Below, piece after piece: positions 58,039 through 64,000 of a stretch of 64,000 nucleotides of DNA. Positions within the stretch are counted from its first letter, which is position 1. Every line of letters starts with the position of its first letter. The translations under genes and the position numbers were made by a program. The notes beneath the pieces were generated by a model that saw nothing but the letters and a program-made list of their open reading frames with translations, did not search any database and was not told the origin of the DNA. The stretch comes from Paramecium octaurelia (Eukaryota > Ciliophora > Oligohymenophorea > Peniculida > Parameciidae), in contig CAJJDP010000164.1 in the NCBI GenBank assembly GCA_905182995.1, positions 155,898 through 219,897 on the forward strand. Direction: 5' to 3'.

Positions 58039-59455
58039 AGTGAATAATATAGCTCAAAATTGAAATTTATATGTATTTCTAAAATATTTAATTAATGGAG
58101 ATAACAATGTAATTTTGTTATTGAAATTTTAAGAGAAGAATTTTTAATATCAAATCATAACCTCCAATACAAAGATATTGTTAAGTCTTACACTTTTGAT
58201 CTCATTTAATGCTATTTTATACATTTTTGCAATTAGGAATTGCAAATGAAAATAATTGAAGCTTTAAAAGTTATCACCATAATAAAGAATATCAAATTGT
58301 TATTCAAATTGAGAAAAATTCATTCTGCTGTTCGAACATGATATCTTGAGGTAAAATTTATTTTTATTTAATAATAGCAAGGTTAAAATTAAAACTTCGC
58401 TTTAGATATTTTGACTATTAGTTTTATATTTAAATTGATAATATAATTATATAAACCTTGCAATAGAAAATGTTAATTATTAATAATGATTTATTTATGA
58501 AGCATTTTGATACTCTTTGAAAAATAAGAGCAAATTCATAAGAAGGGTTTTATACGTCAACACCACCTTCTTGAGAACCTAAAAGTTCTCACTTTCTTTT
58601 GAATGTATTTTAATTTTTAGGACAAAGATTAGGAGGGAGGAAAAAGAAGACAAGTTAAATTCCAAAAGATTGCTATCATGTTGTTTGGATAAGATGAGAG
58701 TAACTTTGGAAGAAGGGATGCTTAATGCGTGATGATTCTATGGAAAAGTATTAGATTATGCTTCAGATTTCATTGAATTAAATCTTCTTATATTATTAAT
58801 TCCTTAATAAGGAATCTACAAAATATACCCATTTTAATCCTTTTCTGATTTCAAACTATAATTTGATTTAATAATTGGAAAATTCTTCATAAAATAAACA
58901 CTATAATTTGGAGTTATTTTTTGTATTTAAAAGTACAATGAGATAGCGAAACAAAGGCTTGAAAATGGACTATCGCAAAATCAAAGTACTATTTATATAA
59001 TGTAACTCTATTTAATAAATATTTATTCTCAAATTTGATTATCAGAAAATTAAACATGCTGGGAAAAAACTTGTAGAATGCATTTAAGTCATGATAATTA
59101 ACAAAATAAATAATGTTTTCAAAAATCAAGAAAAAAAAACAAATCAGCGGACAGAATTATTTTCCCGACAATGGTTTTATTTTCTGACATTTCATAAATA
59201 GCAAACACCTTTTATAATTAAAATGCCTTGAACAATAACAATATCAATAAAGCTTCATTTATTCCCCTTTCAATCACTATCTTTGTTATTTTGAGAAAAT
59301 TATTTGTAATCTTCATAAATCTCTTTTTAATCGTTTTAATATAAGTTGTATTTTTAATTTGACAGTCTTAACAATCCATTCATTAACATTTGAGAAAGCA
59401 AAAGGAAAATTGATATGAAACCACAATAAAATATCAATAATGGATAGTAATATTT
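58039..59455. other. Intergenic region, no gene seen
   Basis: About 1.4 kb between convergent genes, far longer than the tail-to-tail gaps elsewhere in the window. A small hairpin (AGAACctaaaaGTTCT) sits near 58575. The stretch 58620-58740 is more purine-rich than its surroundings, but no frame exceeds about 40 codons. Confidence 0.5.
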
Positions 59456-61132
59456 TCATATTTTTAATAATTCATGTGAAACGTATGATTTCTCCTCTGA
59501 CTTCCAATAAACTAAATATGATCCAGTATTTGTCATCGTCCCATAAATTCCACCAGCATCACAATTAAATTCCTTTATGATTGAAAAATCTCCTGTATTC
59601 ATTGGCCTAATTATATAAATATATGTCTTATGTTTTATTAACAATATATTTCTTTCCTTATTATAGACTATAGGGAAATGGCATTCATCATTTACTTTAT
59701 CGTTTTTCTTTAAATTTATCTTCTTGTTAGATTTTTCTTTAAAAATTCCTTCATCCATCTCAAATACCCAGAGCTAATCAAATTATTTTCCCCCTGTAAT
59801 CCATATAAATTAGGTATCGTTAATAAACATAAGATTTAATCCTTCTGCTGAGATTGACTATTTAACATAATATTTAAACTCAAAGACAAATTTCGATTTA
59901 TAATTACTTTCCCAAATTATTATTGAATTTGTATCAACTCCACATGAAACCAATAAATTTTCAGATTCACTTAAACTTAATGAAATAACAGTTGCTTTAT
60001 GTGTTTTTAAAGAATATTTATAAGCTAATTCATTTTTTTCCAAATTTACAGACCAAACAATAATTGATGTATCCTTGCTTCCAGAAAATACTAAATCCTC
60101 GCTCTAATTAAAAAGAAGGCACATCACCCATTCGGTGTGCTATATATAGGGTTCAGATCTAATCCATTCTTTATTGTCGTTTTATTTCCAAATTATAAGA
60201 GATTTATCTGCGCCAGCCGAGATAAAAGAATTATGTTTCTTACTAAACATTAAACAAAAAATCTCATCACTATGGACTGTTAATGTTTTTTCTAGTTCGA
60301 TTTTCCCTTAATCGAAATTCCAAACTTATATATTCATCTAATCAGCTGATATCATAATTTATTGAGAATAATTAAAAGCAATTGATTCGCATTCTTATTT
60401 TTTATCGCAAAATACTTAAAGTTGATTAAAACTTATTTCAAAATTTTGTATGTCTTAATCAACTTTTATTATGTTTTATAGAGATTATTTAAACCTTATT
60501 TGAGATTTCTGCTTAAGTTATTATTCTATCATATCTTACTCTTAATTCGATTATCTAGAATTGCATGCTAAGAAGTCTAATTGTTTTAAATAAACATTAT
60601 CTAATGAAATTTTATGAATTTTTTCTAAATGATTGCGCAATTTGGTATGATAATTTTAATTAATCACTTAATTTTCTTGATTTAATTAATATATATTCCC
60701 TTTAATACAGTTTTGCTAACTTATGAAACTGTCTAACTCCTCATAGAAGCTAAAGTGAGCGGAGTTTTCTATTTGCTATTTTAGACTTCCAATCCAATCA
60801 CTTAATCCAGAAATCAATTATTAGTATGAATCAAAAAATTATTATTTTGATTCATTTATTGATTCAAGTGCCTTTTCGATCGAATAAATTTAGGGATTAA
60901 TGATATCTTCAACTTGTTTGATCTTATCAGTTTATTATTCGAAAATTAATTCTTAAGCCCTACGTATGCCAATCACTTTTTTATCCTAGTCTAAATATTC
61001 TAAGCAATCGGAACAAAGATAACGCTAATCTCTTGTCATCGTTGAATCAAACAAAATTGAAATGCATTTCTAATTGTGTCCATTACAACAAAAAATATCA
61101 CCTTCACTTTCTAGCATTTTTGGTGAAATCAT
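59456..61132 (-). CDS. WD40-repeat protein with an N-terminal zinc-binding cluster
   Basis: An intronless 558-residue frame. The first 60 residues carry a Cys/His cluster (FCCNGHNQKC, YLCSDCLEYLD) like the degenerate B-box seen in a large Paramecium WD40 family. Residues 70-280 are coiled coil. The C-terminal half has WD repeats: QVWNFDQGK, SAGADKSLIIW, GSKDTSIIVW and SCGVDTNSIIIW, each preceded by an HS/HK or HT pair. Such proteins act as scaffolds; no partner is indicated. The absence of introns over 1.7 kb is unusual for this window. Confidence 0.88.
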
Positions 61133-62640
61133 TATATAAATTATAATTTCTATTATTTTATAATACAATCAAATAATGAGATAACTTCTAATTTAGGACT
61201 TACACATGATCAAAAGCAATATTATTGAAATATGGTAGCAACTATACAAGCTGATTTTTTTCAAAGAATTCCAATACCTCAAATACTTATGCAAACTGCA
61301 AAATTATTTTTCAAATAAATATATTATAATTAGAATTTGGGATTTGATCTAGTTTTAAATTAAATTGTGATTCAACATCACCAAAAAAAAAATATTCATG
61401 AAAAATGTGAAACCTGAGGATACACTTCTGACTTATTGAAACCTTTAAACAACTTAGGCCTCAGCTCTCCATCTTCAATAAATAATTATATTTTATGTTA
61501 CTTTCTTCTAGATAATTAATATATGGGTGTATAAACTCATAGATCCAATCTAAACTCTTTCTTAAGTAGAATATAGTTAAATTAAATAAGATTGGTAAAT
61601 ATTGTTCACTTTTATAAAGAGGTTAGATCTTTGATAATGATTGAGTTGGTTGCATTCAACTTTTTGGTACTTGTAGATAAATCACGAGCAATTCTTAAGT
61701 ATTTAAATTAGAGATTGATATTCTTTTGTGATAAATTCAGTGATACAGTAAATCAATTTTATCAAGGCGTCGAATGGGAAAGAATACCTCTGATATCTCT
61801 AAAATATGGCATAGTTCAAAGCTGCTGGAAATATAAAGATTGAATTTTTATTCATAAATTGAGCTGAATACAATTATTTATGTATACTTAGTTTTTATTG
61901 CAAGTCCGTATTTTTTTGTAATTATAAAGTTTTTGCAGAAGTAGAAAATTCAAAATACTTATGGAGTGATTCAAAATTAAACTTTCAAGAAAATCACATA
62001 TGCATAAACTTAATTTTTTTGAAACAAAAACAAATTGCTTACAAATAGGATAAGCGTGCTTGTGATGCTAATAAAATAGGTAGAAAATGATAATGAGCTT
62101 TTTTAATTGGACAAAAAACATGCATTTTCTTACAGCAAGAACATAAGAAAATTATTTAATGATTTATGATAGCAATACTGCGTATTTCATTGATAATTAA
62201 ACTCTGTAAAATACTTGAAAGCATCAAAAGTTGAATACGGGATTTGTAAAACCTCTACTTGAATAAAGGCTAGAAAACGTTTCAAAAACTAATTATCTCC
62301 TCAACCAATACCCTTTGTTTATCTTTTTGACTGCATATTAAGGTAAAGCTGATAATTGAGCTGATAATTGTTATTAGTTTTAAATTGTTATTGACACATG
62401 ATTCACTTTTGTATTTAGATAATGCTATTCTTTGTTTTACTATGTCTTTCTTTATCCTTAGATTAATTCTAACATATTTATACCAGTTAGTTAAATAATT
62501 AAGGTGATTAGCCTGTTAATTTAATAGATAAGCTTGCATCTTATGAAACTTATTTGATGTTCATTGATTTGATTATTTAAGGATATTCTAATAAACAACG
62601 ATCTGAAAGATTATTAAAATTATTTTAAATTTTGTATTAG
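61133..62640. other. Gene-free AT-rich region
   Basis: About 1.5 kb with no convincing frame on either strand even with TAA and TAG as glutamine. It lies on the 3' side of the retrotransposon remnant and could hold decayed sequence of the same element, but I could not recognise reverse-transcriptase motifs. A short tandem (GCTGATAATTGA, two copies) occurs near 62349. Confidence 0.45.
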
Positions 62641-62649
62641 TTAAATTTC

Positions 62650-63190
62650 TGGTTATGCAATGATCACTTCTTCAAGTTTTAAATTTGTTAATCTATTATC
62701 TGCGAAAGGTATTGATTTCAGGTTAGATTAGAGGTTGAAATAAAGTAAATTTATTCTGGACTATTAAAATCACCACATATGAAAACTATTTAAGTCGATT
62801 TTTATTAAAAAAATGATATTTTAGCTCCATTTTATTAACCATTACTTTTTCCAAGTTAAAAATTCATTTTTTATTATCAAAATTACAACAATAAGATCAA
62901 TAATTTCAGACTTGCATTGCAAGGCAATAGATTCGTATTTATGTGAATTAGGAGGACTGATCTTTTCATTAATATCACTAAAAGTAATCGAAGAGTGAAC
63001 TCCGATGGCTACGCCTCCTTAATGTTTGTTCTAACCTAATTTTTATATAACACTACACCCTGATAAATTATTAAGGTCTCCTACATGCAAATTATATGAG
63101 GGAAGTAGTTTTTAATTACTTTTAAAGTAGTTCACTTAACAGAGCTTTCATTCCATAAATTTAATCTTAATTCATCATACAGAGTTGTGT
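62650..63190 (-). mobile_element. Remnant of a non-LTR retrotransposon (LINE) endonuclease
   Basis: Read on the minus strand, three landmarks of an APE-type LINE endonuclease appear in order: FPHIICMQET (about 63070-63105; usual form P.I.CLQET), HQGGVAIGVHSSITF (about 62980-63020), and ICGDFNSPE (about 62757-62780; the GDFN box). The landmarks are in different frames and one upstream TGA interrupts the first, so the gene is broken by small indels. No reverse-transcriptase domain was recognised. The relic is clear by motif order, less so by length. Confidence 0.6.
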
Positions 63191-64000
63191 TTTGGGTAAC
63201 TTATATAACTTTCAACTATAGAGTGGGTTACCAATTCACTCTAAAATTATAATTTGAGTTACTCACTCATTATAGTAATTTTTCTATATTTATTTAGTTA
63301 ATATTGGTTTGTTAAGGTTTGTACTTTGGTTGCAGAAATGTTATTAAGCACAACATGTATTATGAAATTTTTAGAAATTTGTTGCAGAATGCATCCTGGA
63401 AAGCTACCTTTTGGCAATTGCCCAAAGCTTTTCGATAAAATCAGCTAAGGACTATAAGGAGGATGAGTTGTATAATTTACAAAGACAATATATTAAAAAT
63501 TGATGGCTAAAATGAAGTTCTCAAGAATTAACTCATGAAAAAATTCTCCAAATACTTGTGAATTTACACTTTCTATTAAACACTTGTATGCCGTGATCCA
63601 TCAACCCAATAGCACCAATAACGCTTTTAGTTTTGGAAGAACCTGATTAGATTTAAAGCAAAGGAAATGCTTGTTTTTTGTTAACTTCGTGCAACTTTAA
63701 AGTTTCTTCCCAAACTACATTGCATGCTCAAACCTCTAATCGAAAGAGGATTTAGTTTATGATTTAAAGTTCAGCTAACGATGCAAAGGTAAATTTTAGA
63801 CTTCAACATGAAATTGGTTCAAATTTTTATATATATCTCTTTAAATGTTAAAATCTATTGAAATTCTGGGATAACTTTTATTTTTCTTTTTTATTGAGTT
63901 TAGATTTCTGTTATATCTTCGTGAATTAAGATAGCAAATACAAGCTCGTACATATTAATTAGAAAATAAACTACTTTTTAAGCTAATTTCTAAAATCATC
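63191..64000. other. Gene-free right end of the window
   Basis: No intact gene. Plus-strand frames of about 60 codons near 63380-63560 are antisense to the transposase-like relic. No telomeric G4T2/G3T3 repeat is present up to base 64000. Confidence 0.5.
63390..63720 (-). mobile_element. Possible decayed DDE-type transposase fragment
   Basis: On the minus strand, KSVIGAIGLMDHGIQVF (about 63582-63625) and, after a broken stretch, LADFIEKLWAIAKRQLSRMH (about 63391-63446) recall the spacing of IS1595-like transposases: a GAI strand near the first Asp and the IE.LW...KR segment around the final catalytic residue. Two stop codons and frame changes separate them, so this is at best a pseudogene. 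The match is by eye and tentative. Confidence 0.3.

Noticed and set aside
63900-64000. Telomere at the right end
   Set aside because: No G4T2 or G3T3 (or complement) repeats are present up to the last base.

Overview
The window reads as somatic (macronuclear) DNA of a ciliate, most likely the genus Paramecium. Nearly every long frame is broken by TAA and TAG codons but stays open once both are read as glutamine, with TGA as the only stop. Genes are interrupted by very short introns, mostly 20-32 nt, that begin GT(A) and end mostly TAG, sometimes AAG, CAG or GAG. Splicing these restores recognisable eukaryotic proteins (eS4, eL28, ATG4, a Rab, a MAP kinase, ADAT3). The DNA is AT-rich, spacers in the dense part are often tens of bases, and convergent genes nearly touch or overlap. 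I saw no telomere repeats, tRNA, rRNA or CRISPR array.

Layout. 1-3.7 kb: C-terminal part of a large cysteine-rich membrane protein. 4.6-10.6 kb: a mitochondrial carrier, a divergent protein kinase, a small four-helix membrane protein, eL28, a small CaaX-ended protein, eS4 and the tRNA deaminase subunit ADAT3. 10.6-22 kb: a BRO1/ALIX-like ESCRT protein, two cyclic-nucleotide-binding-domain K+ channels, an F-box coiled-coil protein, a TauE/SafE transporter and a membrane protein like a sensor-kinase front end. 22.4-33.2 kb: a coiled-coil protein, EMC6, a membrane RING protein, ATG4, a DHHC acyltransferase, a Rab-like GTPase, a RING-H2 protein, two small unknowns and TSR2. 33.4-43.7 kb: an ERK7/8-type MAP kinase, an unknown gene, ATG13, a choline-transporter-like protein, a USP deubiquitinase, a small membrane protein and a ULK/ATG1-like kinase. 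44.6-53.8 kb: a second, nearly complete copy of the giant cysteine-rich membrane family, in opposite orientation to the first. 54-64 kb: much looser, with a hybrid histidine kinase, a WD40 protein and about 2.9 kb of gene-free DNA carrying decayed transposon coding sequence.

Functional themes. ATG4, ATG13 and a ULK-like kinase lie within 17 kb; together with the Rab, BRO1, DHHC and USP genes the middle of the window is rich in membrane-traffic and autophagy functions. eS4, eL28 and TSR2 belong to ribosome production. The channels, histidine kinase, MAP kinase and giant surface proteins are signalling or sensing genes. Ciliate genes are normally transcribed singly, so I infer no operons.

Limits. 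Exon structures were worked out by hand from splice motifs and frame. For most genes the summed exons give a whole number of codons; exceptions (35.1-36.1 kb, the 5' end of the histidine kinase, the interior of the 9 kb gene, the 3' end of the 17.8-19.5 kb gene) are flagged in their entries.
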